From Caballeronia sordidicola (lineage in GTDB: Bacteria > Pseudomonadota > Gammaproteobacteria > Burkholderiales > Burkholderiaceae), in assembly GCF_002220365.1 (NCBI RefSeq), contig NZ_MTHB01000070.1, positions 1 through 40,809 on the forward strand: a stretch of 40,809 bases of DNA. Direction: 5' to 3'. Both the position numbers and the translations under genes were made by a program. Below the pieces are notes generated by a model that saw only the letters and a list, made by a program, of their open reading frames with translations, was not told the DNA's origin and made no database searches. Below are positions 8,435 through 17,299 of the stretch, in pieces (the first letter of the stretch is position 1; every line of letters begins with the position of its first letter).

Positions 8435-9982
8435 TCAGTTTGGCGGGTTGGTTGCCGCCGTTTTCTCCGGTGCTGCCGCGTTGACGTCCCAGCCGCCCCC
8501 CAGCGCCTTTGCCAGCGACACCGACATCGTCCATTGCTGGCCATGAATCTGCACATCCTGACGCTCGCTCGTGAGCAGCGACTGCTGAGCGGTGATCACA
8601 TCGAGGAAGGCAACCAGCCCGCCCGAATAACGATCGTTGGCGAGCGAGAGCAAACGCCGCGCGTCCGTGACGGCCTCCTGCGACTCCTTCGATGCCGCAT
8701 CGAGCACCGATAACCCGGTCACGCCATCCTGCACCTGCTGGAATGCATTAAGCACCGTCTGGCGATAGTTTGCTTCGGCCGCCTGATAACCGGCGCTTGC
8801 AAAGTCCACATTGGCGGCGCGCCGGCCGCCATCGAAGACGACTTGGCCGAGTGTGGCGCCCAGGGTCCACATCAGCGTGGGCGCGGTCAGCAGGCTGGCG
8901 AACTGCGTGCTTTCCCAGCCGATGCCCGGCATCAGCGAAAGGCTCGGGAAAAACGCAGCTTTCGCCACGCCGATCTGCGCATTTGCAGCCGCCATCGCGC
9001 GTTCCGCGGACGCAATGTCAGGACGCCGCTGCAGCAGATCGCTCGGCAGTCCAAGCGGGATCGTGGGGACGGAAGCATCGATCACCTTCGGCGCAATGGC
9101 GAACTGCGGTGCGGGCACGCCGATCAGCGCGGCGATCGCATGTTCGAACTGGGCGCGCTGGTTGAGCAGCAGGCGAGCCTGGACCCGCGTGGAATCGAGT
9201 TCGGATTTCTGTTGCAGCACGTCGAGCCCGGACACCGAACCGAGGTCATGCTCAGTGCTCACGTAATCCAGTGCCTTCTGCTGCAGGACGACTGACCGGT
9301 TCAACACGTCGATCTCGGCATCGAGTTCGCGCATCGAAAAGTAGTCGCTCGCGAGGTCCGTGGTCAACACGAGCCGCGCGTTGGCGAGATCGTCTCGCGA
9401 TTGCTCGGCAGACGCTGTCGCTCCTTCGACTTCGCGGCGAATCCGGCCAAACAGGTCGGTGTCGTAGTTGATAGTCGGACCGACCGTGATGTTGTTCTGC
9501 ACCGTCGACTGTGTCGGCGTGGCGTAGTTGGTCAGTGGCCGGTTCTGCGATATCCGGAAGCGTGACCCGCTCGCGCCGAGATCGACCTCGGGCACCTGCT
9601 GCGCACGGTTGTTGGCGAGCGTCGCACGCGCCTGCGCGTAATGGGCACTTGCGGCGGCGAGCGTCTGGTTCTGCGCAAGCGCCTGCTGTTCGAAGCCATT
9701 CAACGATTCATCGCCGAAACTCGCCCACCATTGCGGGGCCAGCGGCGCGTGCGACGGCTCGGCGAGACGCCAGTACGAATCGGTGTGCCACGCGGGCGGT
9801 GCATCGGCGTGAGGCTGCTTGTAGTCCGGCCCAACCGTGCAGGCGGACAGCAGGACCACTCCGGATGCGACCACGGTCGTACTCGCGATCAGGGTCTTGA
9901 GGGTCTTGAGGCTCTTGAGCCGTGCCGGCAGAATCGGCCACTGAATCGGCCACTGAACCGGCCTCGGGCGCGCGCGCTTCAC
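8435..9982 (-). CDS. Outer-membrane efflux channel lipoprotein (NodT/OprM family)
   Basis: A 515-residue TolC-like outer-membrane factor. The frame opens with GTG at 9982, overlapping the adaptor stop as GTGA. The lipobox LLSAC places the lipidated Cys near residue 48, followed by TVGPDYKQP, typical of NodT-family proteins. The two OEP domains follow, with DLFGRIRREVEGA, VPAPQFAIAP and SDLLQRRPDIASAERAMAAANAQIGVAKAAFFPSL-type family motifs. The signal region is unusually long and begins with short tandem repeats (QWPIQWPI, LKSLKTLKTL) mirrored in the DNA at 9893-9960. The true start may therefore be internal, though no ATG is nearby. It forms the exit duct of the RND pump. Confidence 0.9.
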   Translation of the reverse strand: MKRARPRPVQWPIQWPILPARLKSLKTLKTLIASTTVVASGVVLLSACTVGPDYKQPHADAPPAWHTDSYWRLAEPSHAPLAPQWWASFGDESLNGFEQQALAQNQTLAAASAHYAQARATLANNRAQQVPEVDLGASGSRFRISQNRPLTNYATPTQSTVQNNITVGPTINYDTDLFGRIRREVEGATASAEQSRDDLANARLVLTTDLASDYFSMRELDAEIDVLNRSVVLQQKALDYVSTEHDLGSVSGLDVLQQKSELDSTRVQARLLLNQRAQFEHAIAALIGVPAPQFAIAPKVIDASVPTIPLGLPSDLLQRRPDIASAERAMAAANAQIGVAKAAFFPSLSLMPGIGWESTQFASLLTAPTLMWTLGATLGQVVFDGGRRAANVDFASAGYQAAEANYRQTVLNAFQQVQDGVTGLSVLDAASKESQEAVTDARRLLSLANDRYSGGLVAFLDVITAQQSLLTSERQDVQIHGQQWTMSVSLAKALGGGWDVNAAAPEKTAATNPPN

Positions 9983-11202
9983 GATGTCCCCTTCTTGGCA
10001 GGCTGCTGCGGCGCGATCAGGACATGGTCACCGTCTGCAATGGAATCGCTTGGATTGATGATGATCTTGTCGGTTGCTTCAATGCCGCTTTCAATCTCCA
10101 GCGACTGCCCCAGGTCCTGCGCAATCACGATCTTGCGCAGATCGACCTTGCCGTTCTGATCGACGACCGCAACCCGTGGCCCTTCGGAGCGGAACAGTAG
10201 CGCGTTGCCCGGCACCAGCAAGGGCGCCCGCACGGTAGCAGGCAGCGAAACCTGAACGTACGCACCGGGCCGCAGCTTGCTATCGGGATTGGGCAAGCGC
10301 ACTTCGATCTGCAGCGACCGGGTCGGGACGTCGATCGCGCCGGAGATATGAGCGATCGAGCCGTGGAACTGCTGGCCCGGCAACTCCGCCTGCGTGACGA
10401 TGACATCCTGCCCTTGCGTCACGTTCTGCGCATAAGCCTGCGGAAGCTGTACATAGACTCTCAGCGGGTCCGACTGCGCCAGCGCGAAGAGCGCACGGCT
10501 CGCGCCGCTGCCCGCATCGATCAAATCGCCCACATCCACGTTGCGCTGCGTCACCACACCCGCGAACGGCGCGACGATGCGCTTGAACGATTCAAGCTGC
10601 TTCAGGCGCTGCACGTTGGCGTTTGCTGCCGCAAGATTCGCGACATCCTGGGTGTAGGTGCTCTGGCGTTCATCGAGTTCCTGTTGAGAGACGGCATCGC
10701 GTTGGCGCAGTTGCTGCCAGCGATCGAAGGAACTCTTCGCGAGCACGAGACTGGACGAGGTCTGATCCCGTTGCGCCACTGCTTGCGCGAGTTCCTGGTC
10801 GATTTCAGGCGTATCGAGATCGGCGAGCAACTGGCCTTGCTTCACCCGCGTGCCGATATCCGCATACCAGTGCAACAGATAACCCGTGGCGCGTGCGTAG
10901 ATAGGCGACTCCACGTAACCGCGCAACGTGCCCGGCAGCAGGGTGTTGCCGCCACCCACCGCTTGCTTGGGCAAGATGACGTTCACGTACACCTTCGCGT
11001 TTTGCTGCGAGGTTGCAGCCACCGAGTGGCTTTGCATCACGTCCGACACCACCGTGCGTCCGGCGCCAAGCACGAGCAGGACCAGCACCACGATGACGGC
11101 GATCTTCGCGCGTTTCCATTCCCGGCCCCGAGGCGGCAACGCGTGCCCGTCCTCGGTATCCCTTGCGGGAATCGCCAGCGAAGCATGAGATTTTTCAGTC
11201 AT
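9979..11202 (-). CDS. RND efflux periplasmic adaptor (membrane fusion protein, HlyD/AcrA-like)
   Basis: The 407-residue adaptor is anchored by one N-terminal helix (about 33-52, IAVIVVLVLLVLGAG) rather than a lipobox. Order of parts: barrel-sandwich/lipoyl half (GYVESPIYARATGYLLHWYADIG), a helical hairpin rich in Gln and Ala (about 130-205), second lipoyl half (IVAPFAGVVTQRNVDVGDLI), beta-barrel (PLRVYVQLPQAYA) and a membrane-proximal domain. The ATG lies 15 bp past the pump stop and the stop overlaps the channel start. It bridges the inner-membrane pump at 11218 and the channel at 8435. Confidence 0.92.
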   Translation of the reverse strand: MTEKSHASLAIPARDTEDGHALPPRGREWKRAKIAVIVVLVLLVLGAGRTVVSDVMQSHSVAATSQQNAKVYVNVILPKQAVGGGNTLLPGTLRGYVESPIYARATGYLLHWYADIGTRVKQGQLLADLDTPEIDQELAQAVAQRDQTSSSLVLAKSSFDRWQQLRQRDAVSQQELDERQSTYTQDVANLAAANANVQRLKQLESFKRIVAPFAGVVTQRNVDVGDLIDAGSGASRALFALAQSDPLRVYVQLPQAYAQNVTQGQDVIVTQAELPGQQFHGSIAHISGAIDVPTRSLQIEVRLPNPDSKLRPGAYVQVSLPATVRAPLLVPGNALLFRSEGPRVAVVDQNGKVDLRKIVIAQDLGQSLEIESGIEATDKIIINPSDSIADGDHVLIAPQQPAKKGTS

Positions 11203-11217
11203 ATCAGTCAGCCATAT

Positions 11218-14200
11218 TTAACTTGGAACGTGCTCGCCGGCGCCATGGCCCGGGCCATCATGGCCTGGGTTGCCGCCTGAACCGCCGCCTGAACTCCCGC
11301 CGCCATGATCATCCCGGTCACCCGCCGAACGATCACGCCGCCGGGCCAGCCGGCTGTGAATACCCGCAAACACGAGCGGCACGAAAAAGAGTGTGGAAAC
11401 AGTAGCGAACAACAATCCGCCGATCACCGCGCGGCCGAGCGGCGCGTTTTGTTCGGAACCCTCGCCCAAACCAAGCGCCATCGGAATCATGCCGATGATC
11501 ATGGCGAAGGCCGTCATCAGCACCGGCCGGATACGGCTTGCACCGGCTTCCAGTGCCGCGGTCAGCGGAGGTGCGCCGGCTTGCAGCCGCTGGCGCGCAA
11601 AGGACACCATCAGGATACTGTTTGCGGTCGCCACGCCCATCGTCATGATGGCCCCGGTGAGCGCCGGAACGCTCAGGTGCGTGCCGGTGAGGAACAGCAT
11701 CCAGACGATACCGGCAAGCGCCGCCGGCAACGCGCTGACGATAATCAGCGGGTCGACCCACGACTGGAAATTCACCACGATCAGCAAATACACCAGCACG
11801 ATCGCCATTGCCACACCGACACCCAGGCCGAAGAACGACGAACGCATGGTCGCGACCTGGCCGCGCACGACGATCTGACTGCCGCGCGGCAACGTTGCGC
11901 GGGCCTGGTTCACGAGCTTGTCGACCTCTGTCGCAATGCTGCCGAGGTCACGCCCTTCCACGCTCACGAACACGTCGATGACCGGGCGGATGTTGTAGTG
12001 GGTGACTACCGCGAACTGGCTTTGCGGCGTGACCTGCACGAGGTTGCCAAGCAACTGCGTGGGCCCGGTGGCGCTGCCTGAAACCGGCGTGCGCAGCAGT
12101 TCGTCGATCGATGAAATCTGGTACTGCGGTGTCTGCACCGCGACTGAATACTCAACGCCGTTCTTGTTGTTGAACCAGAAACCCGGCGATGTCTGCGAGC
12201 TGCCCGACAACGAAATCAGTACGTTCTGCGCGACGTTGTTCGCCGTGAGGTTGAGCTGCTGGAGCCGGGTGCGATCCATCTGAAGGTTGAGCGCGGGTTC
12301 GTCGAGCTTCTGCTGGATGTGCGTGTCCACCGTGCCGGGAATCTGGCGGATCGCTTTCATGAGCTTCGCGGCAACTGCGAAATTGCCCTTCTGGTCGGCC
12401 CCGGAAATCTGCACGTCAATGGCGGCCGGCAACCCAAAGTTCAGGATCTGCGTCACGATGTCCGCAGGCTGGAAGAAAAACTCGACGCCTGGAAAACGCT
12501 GCGGCAGCACGGCGCGCAACTTGTCCACGAAGTTCTGCGTGGGTTCGTGGTCCGGCTTCAACGCCACCTGGATTTCTCCGTCGAGCGTACCGATCGTGCC
12601 CGCGTTGCTGTAAGACAAGTTGATGCCGCTATACGGCAAGCCAAGGTTGTCGAGGAGCGTGTTGAGTTGATCCGCCGGCACGACCTGGCGCACCACTTCT
12701 TCGACCTGGTCAGCCAGCCGCGCGGTTTCCTCGATGCGCGTGCCGGTCGGCGCGCGCATATGCAGGCGGATGTCGCCGGCGTCGACCGTCGGAAAGAAGT
12801 CTTCACCGAGCACGAACACCAGTCCCACCGACAGCACGCAAAAGCCAAGAAACAGCGATGCGAACATGCGGCGGCGCACGAGCAGCGTGCTCAGGATCAC
12901 GATGTAGGTGGCGCGCATGCGCTCGAAACCCGCATCGAAACGGTGATACAGCCGCATGAACAGATTCGGCTTCGAACCGTTCTTCGGCTTGTGCGCGTGG
13001 CCCATCAGCAACATCGCGAGTGTTGGCACCAGCGTACGCGACAGGATGTATGACGCGAGCATCGCGAACACCACGGCTTCGGCGAGCGGCACGAACAGGA
13101 ATTTCGCCACGCCGGTCAGGAAGAACATCGGCACGAACACAATACAAATACACAGCGTGGAGACGAGCGCGGGAACTGCGATTTCGCCGGCCCCTTCAAG
13201 AATGGCCTCGTGCAGGTCCGTACCCATGTGCAGGTGCCGCTCGATGTTCTCGATGGTCACCGTTGCATCGTCGACCAGGATACCCACCGCCAGCGCGAGC
13301 CCCCCGAGCGTCATGATGTTGATGGTCTGCCCGAGCGCATGCAGCACAAGCAGGGATGAGAGGATCGACAGCGGAATGGAAACCGCGATGATGCAGGTGC
13401 TGCGCCAGTTGCCGAGGAACAGCAGGATCATCGCGGCCGTCAGTGCGGCGGCAATCAGCGCTTCGTGGATCACGCCCTGCACTGCTGCCTTGACGAACAC
13501 CGACTGATCGAAAAGCGGGGTGATGGTGAGGTCTGCTGGCAACGAGGCCCGGGCGTTCGGCAGCAGCGCGTAAAGCGCATCGACGATAGACAGCGTCGAT
13601 GCGCTGCCGTTCTTCATCACCGACATCAGCACGCCGCGATGCCCGTTCTGACGCACGATATTCGTCTGCGGAGAGAAGCCGTCGCGTACATGGGCGACCT
13701 CTCTCAGGTAAGTGGTTGCACCATTGAGCGTACGCACCGGAATGTCGTTCAGCGCGGCTATGGTGGCCGGCGAACCATTCATGTTGATCGTGTATTCCTT
13801 CATGCCGATCTTGGCCGTGCCGGTCGGCAGGATCAGGTTCTGCGCATTGAAGGCGCTCACCACGTCCGACGGCGTCAGGCCTTTCGCCAGCAGCGCGCGC
13901 GTATCCAGATCGACCGAGATCAGCCGGCTTTTACCGCCATAGGGATAAGGCACGGCTGCACCGGGAATGGTCACCAGCTGCGGGCGCAGGAAGTTCAGGG
14001 CGGAGTCGTTCAGGTCCTGCTCGGAGAGCGTGGGACTGGACAATCCCAGCTGGATCACCGGGATACTGGAGGCCGAATAACTGATCACGAGCGGCGGCGT
14101 GGCACCCGGCGGCATCTGCTTCAACTGCGCCTGCTCCACCGCCACCGTTTGGGCAATGGCCGTCTGAATGTTCGCGGTGGGTTGCAGGAACACCTTCAGG

Positions 14201-14472
14201 ATGGCGATGCCGGGCAGTGACTGCGACTCGATATGTTCAATATCGTTGACGGTCGTGGTCAGGCTGCGCTCATTGACCTGCGTGATACGGTTGGCCATGT
14301 CCTCGGCTGACAGGCCCGTGTAAGTCCAGATAATGCTGACGACAGGAATGTTGATGTCCGGCAGCACGTCGACCGGCGTTGTCAGGAGCGCAAACGGCGT
14401 TGCCAACAGGATCAGGATGGCCATCACGATAAACGTGTAGGGCCGCTTTAGCGCAACGTTGACGATCCACAT
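11218..14472 (-). CDS. RND-family efflux pump, inner-membrane proton/drug antiporter
   Basis: About 1084 residues from the ATG at 14472 (MWIVNVALKRPYTF, the family's usual start). An alternative ATG at 14535 adds 21 residues, and neither has a clear ribosome binding site. The protein has twelve membrane helices in two halves, two large periplasmic pore/docking loops and PVDVLPDINIP at the start of the first loop. The helix-4 proton-relay Asp pair is kept (GILVDDATVTIENIER). In helix 10 the motif GVATANSIL has Ala where AcrB has its essential Lys (GLSAKNAIL), while the Arg of RIRPVLMTAF is present. This pattern is common in a non-AcrB branch of the superfamily. The last 45 residues form a Gly/His/Asp-rich cytoplasmic tail. 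Here the pump gene comes first, before adaptor and channel. The substrate is unknown. Confidence 0.9.
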   Translation of the reverse strand: MWIVNVALKRPYTFIVMAILILLATPFALLTTPVDVLPDINIPVVSIIWTYTGLSAEDMANRITQVNERSLTTTVNDIEHIESQSLPGIAILKVFLQPTANIQTAIAQTVAVEQAQLKQMPPGATPPLVISYSASSIPVIQLGLSSPTLSEQDLNDSALNFLRPQLVTIPGAAVPYPYGGKSRLISVDLDTRALLAKGLTPSDVVSAFNAQNLILPTGTAKIGMKEYTINMNGSPATIAALNDIPVRTLNGATTYLREVAHVRDGFSPQTNIVRQNGHRGVLMSVMKNGSASTLSIVDALYALLPNARASLPADLTITPLFDQSVFVKAAVQGVIHEALIAAALTAAMILLFLGNWRSTCIIAVSIPLSILSSLLVLHALGQTINIMTLGGLALAVGILVDDATVTIENIERHLHMGTDLHEAILEGAGEIAVPALVSTLCICIVFVPMFFLTGVAKFLFVPLAEAVVFAMLASYILSRTLVPTLAMLLMGHAHKPKNGSKPNLFMRLYHRFDAGFERMRATYIVILSTLLVRRRMFASLFLGFCVLSVGLVFVLGEDFFPTVDAGDIRLHMRAPTGTRIEETARLADQVEEVVRQVVPADQLNTLLDNLGLPYSGINLSYSNAGTIGTLDGEIQVALKPDHEPTQNFVDKLRAVLPQRFPGVEFFFQPADIVTQILNFGLPAAIDVQISGADQKGNFAVAAKLMKAIRQIPGTVDTHIQQKLDEPALNLQMDRTRLQQLNLTANNVAQNVLISLSGSSQTSPGFWFNNKNGVEYSVAVQTPQYQISSIDELLRTPVSGSATGPTQLLGNLVQVTPQSQFAVVTHYNIRPVIDVFVSVEGRDLGSIATEVDKLVNQARATLPRGSQIVVRGQVATMRSSFFGLGVGVAMAIVLVYLLIVVNFQSWVDPLIIVSALPAALAGIVWMLFLTGTHLSVPALTGAIMTMGVATANSILMVSFARQRLQAGAPPLTAALEAGASRIRPVLMTAFAMIIGMIPMALGLGEGSEQNAPLGRAVIGGLLFATVSTLFFVPLVFAGIHSRLARRRDRSAGDRDDHGGGSSGGGSGGNPGHDGPGHGAGEHVPS

Positions 14473-14720
14473 TGAGACGCGCTCGAAAAAAGCAGGAAAG
14501 AAGAATGAACCGCTTGGATTCAGCGACGACACCATTCAGGCAAAGCCACTTAGGCAAAGCCATTAGGCAATGTCTTGCACACGGCGAGCCGGATCGAGTG
14601 CGGCCCGAAGCCATGCGGCCTTTCATGCAGCCAACAGGCCACGGATAGGCAACTCATGCCCTGATCTTAACGGGCAGGTGCCAACGCCTAGATGGCGCCA
14701 AAATGGCAGAAATGTCAGGA

Positions 14721-14736
14721 AGCGGATCTTTCCGCT
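14721..14736. terminator. Small hairpin between the LysR gene and the efflux operon
   Basis: AGCGGA (14721-14726) and TCCGCT (14731-14736) form a 6-bp stem with a 4-base loop, about 70 bp past the minus-strand LysR stop. It is bracketed by two copies of TGTCAG (14714 and 14741). It could weakly terminate the LysR transcript, or the repeats could be response-regulator half-sites for the efflux operon, whose promoter must lie in 14473-14804. Confidence 0.3.
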
Positions 14737-14804
14737 GATTTGTCAGAGGCAAACGTTTTCGCGCCGTCGGGGCTGCTTTTCATACCCGATAAAAATAGAA
14801 GACT

Positions 14805-15683
14805 TCACGCCAGTTTCGAGTCGACCCACGTTACAAAAGCAGCCACCAATGGCGCCTCCGTCAACTCATGCCGACGTATCCAGTAATACGCATGCTTGGC
14901 CGGCACGGTGACACGAAACGGACGAACGAGCGTGCCATCGGCGAGATCGTCACGGACGGAAAAGCTATCGCCTAATGCTACGCCTTGTCCCCGCACTGCG
15001 GCTTCGATTCCCACATGCGCAATGCCGATTTCAAGAATGCGCAAACCTTCAGGCTTGTCAGCCGACGCCTCCGCCAACCATCGCCGCCACGATCCGGCGT
15101 GCTCGCAGAACAAGGTCCGGTTCGCGAGGTCCTGCACCGTGCGAAGCGCCCGAGGTCCGTTCATCAGCGCCGGGCTCACAACGGGGAACAGGACCGGATG
15201 CATGATGAGCTTGACGTCGCGGTCACGCCAGCGGCCCTCGCCATATCGGACGCAGAGGTCGACATCGGATGAATAGATTTCCTTGTCGTCATTGGACGGG
15301 ATCAGTTTTAAGTTGACTGCGGGGAATTGCTCCAGGAAATCACCTATATGCCGTGCGAGCCACCGCGAGGTGAACAACATCGGCGCCGATACAACCAAGT
15401 CTCCCGCAATGACGGGCGAATCCAGCCTGACCACTGCCGTCGCGATCATGTCGAACGCGTTCTTGACCGGCTGCAAGAGCGCCTCGCCGGCGGGCGTCAG
15501 TTTCACCCGCGCCTTCGAGCGGATGAACAACGCCACGCCAAGCGTGCTCTCCAGCACGCGCACCTGATGGCTGACGGCGCTAGCCGTGACATTGAGTTCC
15601 TCGGCCGCGCTCGCAACCGTGCCATGGCGTGCTGTTGCTTCGAACGCACGCAGGGGATTGAGCGGGGGCAGCCGATGGCGCAT
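14805..15683 (-). CDS. LysR-type regulator, GcvA subgroup, divergent from the lyase/importer operon
   Basis: The 292-residue regulator starts at ATG 15683 (MRHRLPPLNPLRAFEATARH); a TTG two codons upstream is less likely. The N-terminal winged helix-turn-helix spans about 5-65 (GTVASAAEELNVTASAVSHQVRVLE) and the effector-binding domain follows (LFTSRWLARHIGDFLEQFP, VDLCVRYGEGRW, GIEAAVRGQGVALGDS). The opening PPLNPLRAFEA is characteristic of GcvA-like members. It is divergent from the argininosuccinate-lyase-like gene at 15854 across 170 bp carrying a spaced direct repeat, so it very probably controls that operon and itself. The co-inducer is presumably the imported substrate. Confidence 0.9.
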   Translation of the reverse strand: MRHRLPPLNPLRAFEATARHGTVASAAEELNVTASAVSHQVRVLESTLGVALFIRSKARVKLTPAGEALLQPVKNAFDMIATAVVRLDSPVIAGDLVVSAPMLFTSRWLARHIGDFLEQFPAVNLKLIPSNDDKEIYSSDVDLCVRYGEGRWRDRDVKLIMHPVLFPVVSPALMNGPRALRTVQDLANRTLFCEHAGSWRRWLAEASADKPEGLRILEIGIAHVGIEAAVRGQGVALGDSFSVRDDLADGTLVRPFRVTVPAKHAYYWIRRHELTEAPLVAAFVTWVDSKLA

Positions 15684-15723
15684 GGGCAAGTCTGGAGAAC
15701 GTGAAGAAACGAGAGATGCTGAG

Positions 15724-15776
15724 AAAAATTTGATTTAAGGCGAATTTAATTCTCTCTACAAGCAAAAAATTTGATT
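15724..15776. promoter_or_regulatory. 12-bp direct repeat AAAAATTTGATT x2 in the divergent promoter
   Basis: Identical copies at 15724-15735 and 15765-15776 start 41 bp apart, about four helical turns. The first overlaps an inverted pair AAATT/AATTT (15726-15746). The position between a LysR gene and its likely target operon suggests regulator-binding sites. Confidence 0.5.
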
Positions 15777-15853
15777 GCGTAAGCTAGGCGTCATTCTGAA
15801 ACGCTCGCAGGGAACCTCGTGGGCGCACTGCTTCGGCAAACTTTGGCAAACAC

Positions 15854-17299
15854 ATGAACACTACTGACTCAACCGAAGACTCAACCGAACGCCTCTGGGG
15901 CGGCCGCTTTAAATCAGGGCCCTCGCTGGCGCTGGAAAACCTGTCCCGCTCGGACCCAAGCTTCTTCCGACTCGCCCCCTACGATCTCGCCGGCTCGCGC
16001 GCTCATGCAAACGAACTGAGGCGAGCCGGGATCCTGAGCGCCGACGAGCTTCAACAACTGCTCGACGCGATGCAGCAAATAGAGACCGAGTTCGTTGCGG
16101 GCGACCTCGCCCCTATCCTTGCCGACGAAGATGTCCATACCTTCCTCGAGCGCGAACTGACGCAGCGTCTCAAAGCGATCGGCGGGAAGTTGCGCGCGGG
16201 CCGCTCACGCAACGATCAAGCGGCGAACGATTTGCGTCTATATCTGCGCGACAAGGCTCGCAAGCTGGCGTTGGTGATCATCGAACTGCAGCATGCGCTG
16301 GTTGAACAGGCCGAGGCGCACATACAAACCGTCACGGCCGGCTTCACGCATCTCCAACCGGCACAGCCGATCGTGTTCGCGCATCAGTTGCTCGCGCATG
16401 CGCAGTCGATTTATCGCGATGTCGACCGGCTGGTCGACTGGGATCGGCGCAGCGCGCGTTCGCCGCTCGGCGCGGCGGCGCTGGCGGGGTCCGCGATCTG
16501 CTTGCGGGCCGATCTGTCCGCGCTTGAACTCGGCTACGACGGTCCGTGCGAGAACTCCATCGACGCCGTCGCCTCGCGCGACCACGTTGCCGAGTTCACG
16601 TTCATCACAAGCATGCTGGCCGTCAACTTGTCGCGGCTCTCCGAAGAAGTGATCCTGTGGACCTCGCGGCAGTTTGGCTGGGTCGAACTCGACGATGCGT
16701 ATGCAACCGGCAGCTCGATCATGCCGCAGAAGAAAAACTCGGATATCGCCGAGCTGACACGGGGCAAGGCGGGCCGGTTGATCGGTAACCTGAGCGGGTT
16801 GCTCGCCACGCTCAAATCGCTGCCGTTGGCTTACAACCGTGATCTCGCAGAAGACAAGATCGCCGCGTTCGATAGTATCGATACACTCGACCTTGTCTTG
16901 CCTGCCATGGCCGGTATGATCCGCACCATGCATGTGAACGTCGAGGAAATGCGACGCCAGGCGCCGCTCGGGTTTACGCTCGCCACCGAAGTCGCGGACT
17001 GGCTCGCGCTGCGCGGCGTGCCGTTCAGCGAAGCACACGAGATCACCGGCGCACTGGTGAAAGCTTGCGAACAACAAGGCATTGAACTGGGCGAGGTGTC
17101 GGTGGCAACCCTCGCAGCGGTGGATGGGAGACTTGAACCCGGCGTCCTCGATCACGTCACGCTGGACGCCGCCGTCGCGGCGCGCAGGGGTTACGGCGGC
17201 ACCGCGCCGGCACGCGTGGCCGAACAGATCGCGCGCCTGCGCAGCGCTACTGAAGAACAAGTCGCGTGGGCGGCTTACTACAAGGGACCTTCATGCTGA
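15854..17299 (+). CDS. Argininosuccinate-lyase-family enzyme, probably a catabolic paralogue
   Basis: The 481-residue protein belongs to the fumarase/aspartase superfamily. It has LWGGRF near the start, GRSRND (about 116-121), THLQPAQP with the general-acid His near 166, and the flexible signature loop GSSIMPQKKNSD (about 286-297). Housekeeping ArgH normally reads GSSxMPQKKNPD and AYNKDLQEDK. Here Pro is Ser and the second motif is AYNRDLAEDK, so the Gln that in argininosuccinate lyases contacts the arginine end is Ala (about 332), while Tyr 327 and Lys 335 remain. HTGRSRND is altered to RAGRSRND. The fumarate-forming core is kept but the amine pocket differs. The stop overlaps the start of an amino-acid importer permease. 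I infer cleavage of an imported N-(1,2-dicarboxyethyl) compound to fumarate plus an amine. True argininosuccinate lyase is the alternative. Confidence 0.85.
   Translation: MNTTDSTEDSTERLWGGRFKSGPSLALENLSRSDPSFFRLAPYDLAGSRAHANELRRAGILSADELQQLLDAMQQIETEFVAGDLAPILADEDVHTFLERELTQRLKAIGGKLRAGRSRNDQAANDLRLYLRDKARKLALVIIELQHALVEQAEAHIQTVTAGFTHLQPAQPIVFAHQLLAHAQSIYRDVDRLVDWDRRSARSPLGAAALAGSAICLRADLSALELGYDGPCENSIDAVASRDHVAEFTFITSMLAVNLSRLSEEVILWTSRQFGWVELDDAYATGSSIMPQKKNSDIAELTRGKAGRLIGNLSGLLATLKSLPLAYNRDLAEDKIAAFDSIDTLDLVLPAMAGMIRTMHVNVEEMRRQAPLGFTLATEVADWLALRGVPFSEAHEITGALVKACEQQGIELGEVSVATLAAVDGRLEPGVLDHVTLDAAVAARRGYGGTAPARVAEQIARLRSATEEQVAWAAYYKGPSC

Noticed and set aside
16238..17260. Minus-strand open frame of 340 codons opposite the lyase
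   Set aside because: Pure antisense of the well-supported lyase gene, without motifs.
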